A DNA stretch of 33,511 nt from NCBI GenBank assembly GCA_947074145.1, contig CAMTOJ010000042.1, positions 1-33,511 on the forward strand, in the 5' to 3' direction. Each line of letters starts with the position of its first letter. The first letter of the stretch is position 1. Below are positions 1 to 7,866 of the stretch, piece after piece. A program made the position numbers and the translations under genes. Below the pieces are notes generated by a model, which saw only the letters and a list, made by a program, of their open reading frames with translations, was not told the origin of the DNA and did not search any database. The stretch comes from an uncultured Bacteroidales bacterium (GTDB taxonomy: Bacteria; Bacteroidota; Bacteroidia; Bacteroidales; JAUNSR01).

Positions 1-65
1 TCTGTCTGTTTCATTTTGTTACTTTTTTAGTGTAACGCTATTTTAGGACTAGACACCAAGAGAAT

Positions 66-103
66 AAAAAAGGATCTCCTTCAAAATGAGGAGATCCTTT
101 TTT
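66..103. terminator. Perfect symmetrical Rho-independent terminator
   Basis: A 9-bp perfect stem (72-80 with 89-97) has an 8-nt loop and is flanked by six A on the left and six T on the right, so it can stop transcription from either side. It probably ends a gene left of the window, because the dnaB terminator lies nearer to dnaB. I see nothing recognisable in 1-65 or in 104-240. Confidence 0.85.
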
Positions 104-240
104 CGTTTATATAATCTTTATTTACCCCCTTTTTATGTGAATTTTCAATTCATAGAAAACAATGAAAGTAAAGAATGTATTATTTTAATAATATATTCAG
201 AATAATGATTATAACAAATACAGGATTAAAATAAACTTTG

Positions 241-298
241 AATTAAAAAAATAAACCCATAGGTAAAAAGAATGTAAATTCTTAAACCAATGGGTTTT
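241..298 (-). terminator. Terminator of dnaB
   Basis: A long imperfect hairpin pairs AAACCCAT (253-260) with ATGGGTTT (290-297), continued inward by GGT/AACC and AAGAAT/ATTCTT around a short loop. Read on the minus strand it is followed by a T-rich run (complement of 241-252). It lies just downstream of the dnaB stop codon. Confidence 0.75.
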
Positions 299-322
299 AT
301 ATTGTTTTATTAAATTCTGAAT

Positions 323-1894
323 TTAAAAAGGAATATCACTTCCCGGGATTGGAGCAGAGAAGCCTCCCTGAGCCGGAGGTGCGCCGAAACCGCCATTGCC
401 GCCACCGTTATCATAGAAATCATTGCCTTGAGAATTTATCTTCGAACCGAAAGTATTTCCTGCCGAAGCAAACGGATCGTCATCACCAAGATTCATATCA
501 TCGTCAAGGTTTTGGAAGCGGGCGAACTCTCCGCGGAAACGAAGACGAACATCACCCACCGAACCACTACGATGCTTTGCAATGATAAGTTCGGCAAGTC
601 CTCGAAGGTCATTACCTTTATCATCTTCAGTGATTTTATAATATTCCGGACGATGAATAAAACATACCATATCGGCATCCTGCTCGATAGATCCGGATTC
701 ACGAAGGTCGGAAAGCATAGGACGTTTACCGTCACCCTGGCGCGATTCAACACCACGATTAAGCTGAGAAAGTGCAATAACCGGTATGTTTAGTTCCTTA
801 GCAAGACCTTTCAAAGATCGGGAGATAATAGAAACCTCCTGCTCTCGTGAACCGAACGACATACCGCTTGCATTCATAAGCTGAAGGTAGTCAATGATAA
901 TCATCTTCACGCCATGCTCTCTTACAAGGCGACGAGCCTTTGTTCTCAATTCGAAAACCGAAAGAGAAGGGGTATCGTCGATAAATAAAGGAACATCATA
1001 AAGCGCTTTTACTTTATTCATCAATTGTTCCCATTCATATGGCTGAAGGTTACCGCTCTTGATCTTTTCACCCGTAATCTCACAAGTATTTACGATAAGA
1101 CGATTCACAAGCTGCACGTTTGACATCTCGAGAGAGAACACGGCAACCGGAACATTGTAGTCCATACTCATATTCTTTGCCATCGAAAGTACGAAAGCGG
1201 TTTTTCCCATCGCCGGACGAGCCGCGATAATCACAAGATCGGAACTCTGCCACCCGGAAGTCATCTTATCAAGATCCTTAAACCCTGTCGGAAGTCCTGA
1301 AAGACCATCCTCTCTATTAGATGCAATCTCGATATTTCGGATAGCCTCATTAATAACGGGATTGATCTGTTGAACATCTTTCTTTACGTTTCTCTGAGAA
1401 ATCTCAAAAAGTTTACCCTCTGCTTCCTGCATAAGGTCATCAACATCCTGAGTGGCGTCAAAAGCCTTTGTCTGAACATCGGAAGAGAAAGATATAAGTT
1501 CACGTGCAAGATACTTCTGGGCAATAATACGTGCGTGATACTCAATATTGGCAGCCGATGCTACTTTTCCCGATAGTTCGGCAATAACAAAAGAACCTCC
1601 GCACTCCTCAAGAGTACCATTGCTTTTAAGCTGTTCACAAACAGTAAGAATATCAATAGGCTCCTGCTTAAGAGCAAGATCCACGATAGCCTTATATATC
1701 AACTGATGGTTATGTTCATAGAAACATTCCGGTTTAAGAATATCACTGACAACGGTATATGCATCTTTTTCGAGCATAAGGGCACCAAGTACAGCTTCTT
1801 CAAGTTCGCGAGCCTGAGGCTGAACTTTTCCTAAAACAGATATCTGATTTGTATTTTTCTTAGTTTGACCACCAGTAAAAGGTCGTTTCTCCAT
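323..1894 (-). CDS. dnaB: Replicative DNA helicase DnaB
   Basis: DnaB is the hexameric ATP-dependent helicase that unwinds DNA at the replication fork. The 523-residue protein has the N-terminal DnaB domain (about 25-130), a linker helix region, and a RecA-type motor. The Walker A motif is ARPAMGKT (225-232), the Walker B region is MIIIDYLQL (331-339), the conserved DLRESGSIEQDAD follows at 396-408, and the arginine-finger region is KHRSGSVGDV near 440. After residue 470 there is a low-complexity Gly/Asn/Phe-rich tail ending in DIPF, which resembles the acidic tip of SSB. The ATG at 1892-1894 follows a consensus -7 element by about 30 bp, which fits the short leaders of this phylum. It is a single-gene transcript, divergent from ispE. 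Confidence 0.97.
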   Translation of the reverse strand: MEKRPFTGGQTKKNTNQISVLGKVQPQARELEEAVLGALMLEKDAYTVVSDILKPECFYEHNHQLIYKAIVDLALKQEPIDILTVCEQLKSNGTLEECGGSFVIAELSGKVASAANIEYHARIIAQKYLARELISFSSDVQTKAFDATQDVDDLMQEAEGKLFEISQRNVKKDVQQINPVINEAIRNIEIASNREDGLSGLPTGFKDLDKMTSGWQSSDLVIIAARPAMGKTAFVLSMAKNMSMDYNVPVAVFSLEMSNVQLVNRLIVNTCEITGEKIKSGNLQPYEWEQLMNKVKALYDVPLFIDDTPSLSVFELRTKARRLVREHGVKMIIIDYLQLMNASGMSFGSREQEVSIISRSLKGLAKELNIPVIALSQLNRGVESRQGDGKRPMLSDLRESGSIEQDADMVCFIHRPEYYKITEDDKGNDLRGLAELIIAKHRSGSVGDVRLRFRGEFARFQNLDDDMNLGDDDPFASAGNTFGSKINSQGNDFYDNGGGNGGFGAPPAQGGFSAPIPGSDIPF

Positions 1895-1926
1895 ATTGTT
1901 TAGTGATGATTTTTTAATCTGGACAA

Positions 1927-1934
1927 CAAAGTTA
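1927..1934 (-). promoter_or_regulatory. -7 element of the dnaB promoter
   Basis: Read on the minus strand this is TAACTTTG, an exact match to the Bacteroidota -7 consensus TAnnTTTG, about 30 nt before the dnaB ATG. No clear -33 TTTG is visible. Confidence 0.6.
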
Positions 1935-1945
1935 CTATTTTAATG

Positions 1946-1953
1946 TATTTTTG
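1946..1953 (+). promoter_or_regulatory. -7 element of the ispE promoter
   Basis: TATTTTTG matches TAnnTTTG exactly, 22 nt before the ATG at 1976. An in-frame ATG at 1943 sits immediately before this element and so would lie upstream of the transcript, which argues for the 1976 start. Confidence 0.6.
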
Positions 1954-1975
1954 CGACTATAAAAAAATAAACTTT

Positions 1976-2803
1976 ATGATAATATTCCCAAACGCTAAAA
2001 TAAATCTGGGCCTTTCCGTAATAAGAAAAAGAGAGGACGGATACCATGATCTTGAGACTGTTTTTTATCCTGTCGGATTAAGTGACATATTAGAGGTATT
2101 GCCAAATGAAACGGGTGAATGCCGCCTTTTCAATCACGGAGCCATACTTGACTGTAATGATGACGACAACCTTGTTGTAAAGGCCTATAAGGCGGTAAAA
2201 CAACGATATGATATACCGGGTGTTGATATACATCTTAAAAAACTTATCCCCTCGGGAGCCGGACTCGGAGGGGGATCATCTGATGCGAGCTTTACCATCA
2301 TTGCATTAAATAATCTTTTTTCGCTATCAATTCCTGAGGATGAAATGATTGCCATTGCATCAACTCTTGGGGCCGATTGTCCGTTTTTCTGTGTTAACAA
2401 ACCTGTATATGCACAGGGGACTGGAAACTTGTTTACAAATGTAAACTGTGATCTGTCGGATTATAGACTGGTTATTGTTAAGCCTGATGTTTTTGTCTCC
2501 ACCAAAGATGCTTTTGCCGATATAAAACCATCTCAACCGGAGCTTTCGGTAAAAGAGATAGTTGAGAAATATCCGGTTGAGCAATGGAAAGATCTTCTAA
2601 AGAATGACTTCGAGACCACGGTCTTTAAGAAACACCCTTCAATTGCCGTTATTAAAGATTCTCTATATGAATTGGGAGCACTTTATGCCTCTATGTCAGG
2701 ATCGGGGTCCTCGCTCTTTGGCATATTCCCAAAAGAGATAAACCTATCTGAAAGTGAACTAAAAGGTATATTTTCTGACTCTTTTGTTTGGATTGAAGAG
2801 TAA
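1976..2803 (+). CDS. ispE: 4-diphosphocytidyl-2-C-methyl-D-erythritol kinase IspE
   Basis: This enzyme phosphorylates CDP-methylerythritol with ATP in the non-mevalonate (MEP) isoprenoid pathway. The 275-residue protein is a GHMP kinase. It has the N-terminal NAKINLGL substrate motif (6-13), the glycine-rich ATP loop PSGAGLGGGSSDA (about 92-104), LGADCPFF (near 138) and the C-terminal SMSGSGSSLF (near 247). I chose the ATG at 1976 rather than the in-frame ATG at 1943. IspE proteins normally begin a few residues before NAKINL, and the upstream ATG abuts the promoter element. It appears monocistronic; the next gene starts 285 bp downstream. Confidence 0.95.
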   Translation: MIIFPNAKINLGLSVIRKREDGYHDLETVFYPVGLSDILEVLPNETGECRLFNHGAILDCNDDDNLVVKAYKAVKQRYDIPGVDIHLKKLIPSGAGLGGGSSDASFTIIALNNLFSLSIPEDEMIAIASTLGADCPFFCVNKPVYAQGTGNLFTNVNCDLSDYRLVIVKPDVFVSTKDAFADIKPSQPELSVKEIVEKYPVEQWKDLLKNDFETTVFKKHPSIAVIKDSLYELGALYASMSGSGSSLFGIFPKEINLSESELKGIFSDSFVWIEE

Positions 2804-2880
2804 TATTGTCTCTAAAGTGACAAATAAGCAGTTTATTTGAGTATCGGACTGACAAATCTTCATACTATTTATCATGGCTT

Positions 2881-2888
2881 TATTTTTG
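2881..2888 (+). promoter_or_regulatory. Possible -7 element upstream of grpE
   Basis: TATTTTTG matches TAnnTTTG, but it lies about 200 bp before the grpE ATG, so the leader would be long. The leader contains two small hairpins: CACTC-ACAAA-GAGTG (2976-2990) and ATCCTT/AAGGAT (3036-3056). Confidence 0.3.
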
Positions 2889-3088
2889 ATATATCAAATG
2901 TGAATGAAGAGGAATCATAGCTATGGAATAATAAAACATCCTTTCTTTATTTAAAAAAATAAGATTAATAAAGCGCACTCACAAAGAGTGAAGTGGATAC
3001 GATGCTCTGATTTTATTTGGAAATAAAAAATCTGAATCCTTTTTTTTAATAAGGATATTAAATACGGAACATAAAAAAATAATAACAT

Positions 3089-3715
3089 ATGTCAACAAAA
3101 AAACAAAACGAACAATCGGCAGAAGAGATAAAAGATGAACAGGCAATAAATGCTGAAGAGACTGCAAAAGCGGAAGAAACTGCTCAAACAGCTGAAACAA
3201 TTGAACCTGAATTGGAGATTGCCGAAACATCGGAGTCTGAAGAAACTGAGATTGAGGCGCTTCAAAAGAAATATGATGATCTTGAAAAGAGATGTCAGAC
3301 ACTTCAGAACGATTATCTAAGACTTATGGCTGAGTTTGACAACTATAGAAAACGCACCATTAAGGAGAAAGCCGATTTGATTAAAAACGGAGGAGAAGAT
3401 GCAATTAAAAAGCTTCTTCCCGTAATTGATGACTTTGAAAGAGCGCTTGCCGCACTTGAGAAATCTGACGATATAGCAGCCGTTAAAGAGGGTATAGAGC
3501 TTATCTACAGTAAGTTTACATCCTATCTTGATAACAACGGAGTAAAAGAGATACCCTCTGTTGGGGAAAGCTTTGATACCGAGGTTCATGAAGCGATCAC
3601 TACTTTCCCTGCTCCGACGCCTGAACAAAAAGGTAAGGTGATTGATTGTATGACTAAAGGATATAAACTTAACGACAAAGTTATCCGTTTTTCTAAGGTT
3701 GTTGTAGGTGAATAA
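3089..3715 (+). CDS. grpE: Nucleotide exchange factor GrpE
   Basis: GrpE releases ADP from DnaK in the DnaK-DnaJ-GrpE chaperone cycle. The 208-residue protein has a long acidic Glu/Ala/Thr-rich N-terminus (1-55) and a coiled coil (about 55-110). The conserved core starts at MAEFDNYRKRT near 87 and continues through LLPVIDDFERAL. The beta domain ends in KGYKLNDKVIRFSKVVVGE, a typical GrpE C-terminus. The next gene, dnaJ, begins 19 bp downstream, so the two are co-transcribed. dnaK is not in this window. Confidence 0.95.
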   Translation: MSTKKQNEQSAEEIKDEQAINAEETAKAEETAQTAETIEPELEIAETSESEETEIEALQKKYDDLEKRCQTLQNDYLRLMAEFDNYRKRTIKEKADLIKNGGEDAIKKLLPVIDDFERALAALEKSDDIAAVKEGIELIYSKFTSYLDNNGVKEIPSVGESFDTEVHEAITTFPAPTPEQKGKVIDCMTKGYKLNDKVIRFSKVVVGE

Positions 3716-3734
3716 ATAAGAAACTGAATATATT

Positions 3735-4907
3735 ATGGCTAAGAGAGATTATTACGAAGTTCTTGAGGTCTCAAAAGGCGCAAGCGCAGATGAGATAAAA
3801 AAGGCCTATAGAAAGAAAGCTATCCAATATCATCCTGATAAGAATCCGGGTGACAAGGCAGCTGAAGAGAAATTTAAAGAAGCAGCAGAGGCTTACGAGA
3901 TCCTGAGTGACGAAGAAAAAAGACGTCGTTATGATCAATTCGGTCATCAGGGAGCAGCAGGTCAGGGAGGCGGCTTCGGCGGATTCAGTGGCGGAGGAAT
4001 GTCTATGGAAGATATTTTCTCTCAATTTGGCGATATATTTGGTGGTGGCGGAGGTTTCTCCGGCGGCTTCGGAGGATTCTCCGGAGGCGGACGTCAATCA
4101 TCTAAACCAAAGGTCAATAAAGGTTCCGATCTTAGAGTAAAAGTAAAGGTTACTCTAAAAGATGTGGCACACGGACTTGAAAAGAAGATTAAAGTAAAGA
4201 AATATGTAGCCTGTACATATTGTAAAGGAACGGGAGCGGAGAATGGCACAAGTTTCCATACTTGTTCAACATGTAACGGAACCGGTTCTGTCAACCGTGT
4301 ACAGCAGACAATGTTTGGAGCAATGCAATCGCAAAGTGCATGTCCGAATTGTCACGGTACAGGAAAGATAATTGATAAGAAATGCTCTCATTGTGATAAT
4401 GGTGTCAAATATGAAGAGGAGATCATTACAATGAAGATACCTGCCGGAGTATACGACGGAATGCAACTTTCAATGTCGGGTAAAGGTAATGCGGCAAAGA
4501 ACGGAGGAATACCGGGTGATTTGATAATCGCTATTGAAGAGATTCCGGATGCTGAACTAATCCGCGACGATAATGATGTGGTTTACAATCTTTTGTTACC
4601 ATTCCCAACAGCCGCTCTTGGCGGTTCGGTTGAGGTTCCTACAATCGACGGTAAGGCAAAGATCAATATTGCTGCAGGAACTCAGCCCGGTAAAGTGCTT
4701 CGTCTAAGAGGAAAAGGTCTTCCTACCTATAACGGATACGGAACGGGTGATGAATTGATAAATGTAACGGTTTATATACCTGAAAGTTTATCGGGCGCAG
4801 AAAAACAAAGCATTGAGTCGTTTAAGGATTCTCCAAACTTTACAGCATCAAAGAGCGTGAAAGATTCTATCTTCAGTAAATTCAAACATTTCTTTGATAA
4901 GGACTAA
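3735..4907 (+). CDS. dnaJ: Chaperone DnaJ (first copy, grpE-linked)
   Basis: DnaJ is the Hsp40 co-chaperone that delivers clients to DnaK and stimulates its ATPase. The 390-residue protein has a J domain (1-70) with HPD at 33-35 and a Gly/Phe-rich linker (72-120). Four zinc-binding Cys pairs follow: CTYC (160), CSTC (177), CPNC (203) and CSHC (217). The C-terminal client-binding domains come last. The fourth zinc repeat keeps both cysteines but has lost the two glycines of CxxCxGxG (it reads CSHCDNGV). The gene follows grpE by 19 bp and ends before a strong terminator, so grpE-dnaJ is a unit separate from the second dnaJ. Confidence 0.95.
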   Translation: MAKRDYYEVLEVSKGASADEIKKAYRKKAIQYHPDKNPGDKAAEEKFKEAAEAYEILSDEEKRRRYDQFGHQGAAGQGGGFGGFSGGGMSMEDIFSQFGDIFGGGGGFSGGFGGFSGGGRQSSKPKVNKGSDLRVKVKVTLKDVAHGLEKKIKVKKYVACTYCKGTGAENGTSFHTCSTCNGTGSVNRVQQTMFGAMQSQSACPNCHGTGKIIDKKCSHCDNGVKYEEEIITMKIPAGVYDGMQLSMSGKGNAAKNGGIPGDLIIAIEEIPDAELIRDDNDVVYNLLLPFPTAALGGSVEVPTIDGKAKINIAAGTQPGKVLRLRGKGLPTYNGYGTGDELINVTVYIPESLSGAEKQSIESFKDSPNFTASKSVKDSIFSKFKHFFDKD

Positions 4908-4950
4908 AGTTTATGCTAAATATTTGATTATTCAGATCATAAAATAGAGG

Positions 4951-4986
4951 AATAGCGGAGTAATATTATTATTCCGCTATTTTTTT
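4951..4986 (+). terminator. Terminator of grpE-dnaJ
   Basis: AATAGCGGA (4951-4959) pairs with TCCGCTATT (4973-4981), extended by a G-T pair and TAAT/ATTA to a 3-nt loop, and is followed by a run of T. It separates the two dnaJ genes transcriptionally. Confidence 0.85.
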
Positions 4987-5083
4987 GTTTTTCCTCTGAT
5001 GAATTATAATTAAAAAGAGAATAAAAACGCTAAACAAAACACAATAAAATCATTATTTTAATATCAATTAAACTAAGTTAGTG

Positions 5084-5099
5084 ATAGGTGATTACCTAT
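5084..5099. promoter_or_regulatory. Inverted repeat over the expected -33 region of the second dnaJ
   Basis: ATAGGT-GATT-ACCTAT is a perfect 6-bp inverted repeat ending 18 bp before the -7 element at 5118. Its place over the expected -33 region suggests an operator, but this is inference from position only. Confidence 0.35.
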
Positions 5100-5117
5100 T
5101 ATTTTTTAATAAATTAT

Positions 5118-5125
5118 TATCTTTG
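5118..5125 (+). promoter_or_regulatory. -7 element of the second dnaJ promoter
   Basis: TATCTTTG is an exact TAnnTTTG match about 60 bp before the ATG at 5187, downstream of the terminator at 4951. It gives the second dnaJ its own promoter. Confidence 0.55.
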
Positions 5126-5186
5126 CACACGTTTGTAAAAACGACACAACCATTTATCGCAATTTAGAAGAAATCATAAACAACAT

Positions 5187-6320
5187 ATGAGTAAAAGAGA
5201 TTATTACGAGGTACTTGAGGTAACAAAAGATGCATCTGAAGATGATATCAAAAAGGCATACCGTAAAAAAGCGGTACAATATCATCCGGACAGAAATCCT
5301 GACAATAAAGAGGCGGAAGAAAAATTCAAAGAGGTAGCAGAGGCCTATGAAGTTCTAAGTAACGGAGATAAGCGCTCGAAATATGACCGTTTCGGACATC
5401 AGATGAATCAGATGGGTGGCGGTTTCGGCGGCTTTGACTTCGGAGGCGGAGTTGATCCGTTTGATCTTTTCAGTCAGTTCTTTGGAGGCGGAGGCTCACA
5501 AAGAGGATCATCACGTCAGGGAAGAGGTTCAAGAGGAACCGATCTACGCGTAAAAGTAACCCTTACTTTAAAAGATATTCTCAATGGTGTTGAAAAGCAG
5601 ATCAGAGTAAAAAAACAGGTTGCATGTGATCATTGTAAATCAACGGGAGCAAAAGATGGTAAATCTATCCGTACATGTAACACATGTCACGGAACCGGAC
5701 AAGTAACCCGTGTGATGAATACTATGCTTGGAGCAATGCGCACACAAACCGTATGTCCTGATTGTGGAGGTCAGGGACACTCGATACTTGAAAAATGTAA
5801 TCATTGTCACGGTGTTGGTGTTGTAACTGGCGAAGAGGTTATCACAGTAAAAATCCCTGCCGGAGTAGCCGACGGAATGCAACTTTCGATGAGAGGAAAA
5901 GGTAATGCCGCAAGAAACGGGGGCATTGACGGTGATCTTCTTATTTTGGTTCAGGAGGATGAACACCCTGATCTAATAAGAGAGGACAACAATCTTATCT
6001 ACAATCTTCTTCTTGATTTCCCGACAGCCTGTCTTGGTGGCGAGGTTGAGATCCCATTAATCGAGGGGACAATGAAGATCAGGATACCTGCAGGAACACA
6101 GCCTAACACGCTACAAAGATTCCCTGGTAAAGGTCTTCCATCGATCAACAGTTACGGAAAAGGTGAGCTGATCGTAAACATTACTATCTATGTTCCTGAG
6201 TCATTGAATGATGCGGAGAAAAAACTTATGGAACAGCTTTTAGAACATGAAAACTTCAGAACAAGTCTTTCGATAATAGATAAATTTAAGAGAAAGCTTA
6301 AAAATCTTTTTGACAGATAA
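5187..6320 (+). CDS. dnaJ: DnaJ paralogue (second copy)
   Basis: This is a second full-length Hsp40 of 377 residues. It has a J domain with HPD at 33-35, a Gly/Phe-rich region (75-115) richer in Ser/Arg/Gln than in the first copy, and a complete four-repeat zinc domain (CDHC 147, CNTC 164, CPDC 190, CNHC 204). The C-terminal domains are intact. Its fourth zinc repeat reads CNHCHGVG, unlike the degenerate one in the neighbour. The two proteins are collinear throughout and start almost identically, so the pair probably arose by tandem duplication. A separate promoter and a terminator between the copies imply independent expression. Which copy is the main DnaK partner cannot be told from sequence. 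Confidence 0.93.
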   Translation: MSKRDYYEVLEVTKDASEDDIKKAYRKKAVQYHPDRNPDNKEAEEKFKEVAEAYEVLSNGDKRSKYDRFGHQMNQMGGGFGGFDFGGGVDPFDLFSQFFGGGGSQRGSSRQGRGSRGTDLRVKVTLTLKDILNGVEKQIRVKKQVACDHCKSTGAKDGKSIRTCNTCHGTGQVTRVMNTMLGAMRTQTVCPDCGGQGHSILEKCNHCHGVGVVTGEEVITVKIPAGVADGMQLSMRGKGNAARNGGIDGDLLILVQEDEHPDLIREDNNLIYNLLLDFPTACLGGEVEIPLIEGTMKIRIPAGTQPNTLQRFPGKGLPSINSYGKGELIVNITIYVPESLNDAEKKLMEQLLEHENFRTSLSIIDKFKRKLKNLFDR

Positions 6321-6342
6321 CAGAAATATCAGAAAATGAGAC

Positions 6343-6371
6343 GGTGTCGCAAATTTTGCGGCACCTTTTTT
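6343..6371 (+). terminator. Terminator of the second dnaJ
   Basis: GGTGTCGCAAA pairs with TTTGCGGCACC with one internal mismatch and is followed by six T. It lies 22 bp after the dnaJ stop codon. Confidence 0.85.
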
Positions 6372-6374
6372 ATT

Positions 6375-6402
6375 GGCAATAAAAGCCTATTGCCTAAAAA
6401 AA
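6375..6402. terminator. Small hairpin between convergent genes
   Basis: GGCAATA (6375-6381) pairs with TATTGCC (6388-6394) and is followed by TAAAAAAA. It sits between the plus-strand and minus-strand terminators and may act as a second stop. Confidence 0.4.
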
Positions 6403-6447
6403 TAAAAGAGATGCATTATCTATAACTCAAGGATAATGCATCTCTTT
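6396..6447 (-). terminator. Terminator of the glycosyltransferase gene
   Basis: AAAGAGATGCATTATC (6405-6420) pairs perfectly with GATAATGCATCTCTTT (6432-6447). On the minus strand the stem is followed by a T run (complement of 6396-6402). It lies 45 bp past the minus-strand stop codon. Confidence 0.8.
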
Positions 6448-6492
6448 CTCTTAAATATGGGAATAATGAGATAACTCACTTTCGACGAATAT

Positions 6493-7671
6493 TTATTTTT
6501 TTAAATTCCATGTATAATGTTTCTTTCTTCTAACCAAAGAGTAAGCCTTAAACAAGCAATTGATTACGGGAGTCAACAGCTCATAAAAGGGAACCTCAAA
6601 CATAATCTTTTTATAATTAAAGTTCTTACAAACAGATGCCCAGAAAAGGATTTGGAAAGTAAGTTTAATACACAATAAAACGGAAATGATAATAAATGTA
6701 GGAGCGGAGTGAGGCAACATAATAAAGCAACACACAAATAAAGCAAGTTGTATATAACGATTCAAACTCTCCACACCAAACGTTAGCTTAGTCTCATAAC
6801 CGTAGAACCCGGAGGTAAATGCACGATTGAAATTCTTGATAAACCAGGCAAACTTCTTACTATCGGTTTTAGCGGTAATAAAAGAATCGGGCGATAACTC
6901 AATCTTCGTATTTTTTCTTGTAGCCACCTGATTCACAAAAAGATCATCCTCACCCAAATGAAGATTCATATATTTTGAGAACCCTTTATTTTTAAAGAAT
7001 ACCGACTTTCTGTAAGCCAGATTAGTACCCTCGGCAGTATAAGGACGATATTTAAGAGAATAACCGAAAGTTCTCAAAGCCTTATAAAGCATATCGCAAT
7101 CAATCAGTCTGTTCCCCAACTTTCCTGTATCATCAATACGAGTATAACCCACCACGATATCTGTACGGTCGGTAAAATTACGCGCCATATTAGCTATCCA
7201 TTTATTTGAACGTGGGATACAATTAGCCTCTGTAAAAAGCACAATATCATTTTTAGCGGCTTTAATACCAAGAGTCAAAGAGAGTTTTTTGCGACTTAGA
7301 TTTCTGGCCTGTTCATTAAGGAAGGTATGATAAAGATTATCATATTTATTAGTCATCTCCGATAAAAGATCCTCAGTATCATCCCAGGAAGCATCGTTGA
7401 CCACAATCACTTCGAAATCCGGATAATCCTGAGAAAGGATAACCGGTAGATTTTCGCGAAGATAATTGGAACAGTTTTTAGCATATATAATAACTGAGAC
7501 ACCGGGTAATTCTTTGTTATAGTTACCTATACCATGTCTTTTATCATAGATCAACTTTAAAGGTTGAACATAAATTATCAAATAATATATAAAAGTGGTA
7601 ATAACAGAAATCAGCAATAGAAAAAAGAGAATTATCTGTATTACGTTTAATGAAGCGAAATAAGAGATCAT
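6493..7671 (-). CDS. Membrane-anchored family 2 glycosyltransferase
   Basis: The protein probably transfers a sugar from a nucleotide-sugar at the inner face of the cytoplasmic membrane, for envelope or surface polysaccharide; donor and acceptor are unknown. The 392 residues comprise an N-terminal membrane helix (about 9-35), a GT-A fold domain beginning GVSVIIYAKN (57-66) with VVNDASWDD (90-98), and a C-terminal hydrophobic segment (about 310-350). GEDDLF (240-245) matches the ED motif of processive-like family 2 enzymes. The usual DxD motif is replaced by FTEANCIP (146-153), a substitution that could alter metal binding. It is transcribed alone, between its own terminator and the divergent epimerase gene. 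Confidence in the family is high and in substrate nil. Confidence 0.85.
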   Translation of the reverse strand: MISYFASLNVIQIILFFLLLISVITTFIYYLIIYVQPLKLIYDKRHGIGNYNKELPGVSVIIYAKNCSNYLRENLPVILSQDYPDFEVIVVNDASWDDTEDLLSEMTNKYDNLYHTFLNEQARNLSRKKLSLTLGIKAAKNDIVLFTEANCIPRSNKWIANMARNFTDRTDIVVGYTRIDDTGKLGNRLIDCDMLYKALRTFGYSLKYRPYTAEGTNLAYRKSVFFKNKGFSKYMNLHLGEDDLFVNQVATRKNTKIELSPDSFITAKTDSKKFAWFIKNFNRAFTSGFYGYETKLTFGVESLNRYIQLALFVCCFIMLPHSAPTFIIISVLLCIKLTFQILFWASVCKNFNYKKIMFEVPFYELLTPVINCLFKAYSLVRRKKHYTWNLKK

Positions 7672-7837
7672 TATAATGTTAGATGTGAATGATTAAAATC
7701 AAAAAAAGATATAAAACGTGTGGTATTCCGGTTTAAATCATGATACAAATATACAAAGAGATTTGCAGCTTTAATGGTAAAAAGTTCCCTTGAATAAATA
7801 AAAAAACAATTCCGGGACCATTTTAATAGTAAGATAT

Positions 7838-7845
7838 TATATTTG
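7838..7845 (+). promoter_or_regulatory. -7 element of the epimerase-transporter operon
   Basis: TATATTTG is an exact TAnnTTTG match, 21 nt before the ATG at 7867. A possible in-frame TTG start at 7843 overlaps it, so the ATG at 7867 is the better start. Confidence 0.55.
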
Positions 7846-7866
7846 AAATTAAAAAAAATATCAAAA

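Noticed and set aside
349..793. Open frames on the plus strand inside dnaB, and similar antisense frames inside most large genes
   Set aside because: They are shadows of well-supported genes, with no recognisable domain or start signal.
1943..1975. Earlier in-frame ATG for ispE adding 11 residues
   Set aside because: It sits directly before the consensus -7 element and so upstream of the transcript; IspE proteins begin at the later Met.
2971..2995. True CIRCE operator upstream of grpE
   Set aside because: The outer bases and the 9-nt spacer of CIRCE are missing; only a 5-bp stem remains.
7843..7866. TTG start for the epimerase adding 8 residues
   Set aside because: The TTG is the end of the -7 element itself; the ATG at 7867 fits the family start.
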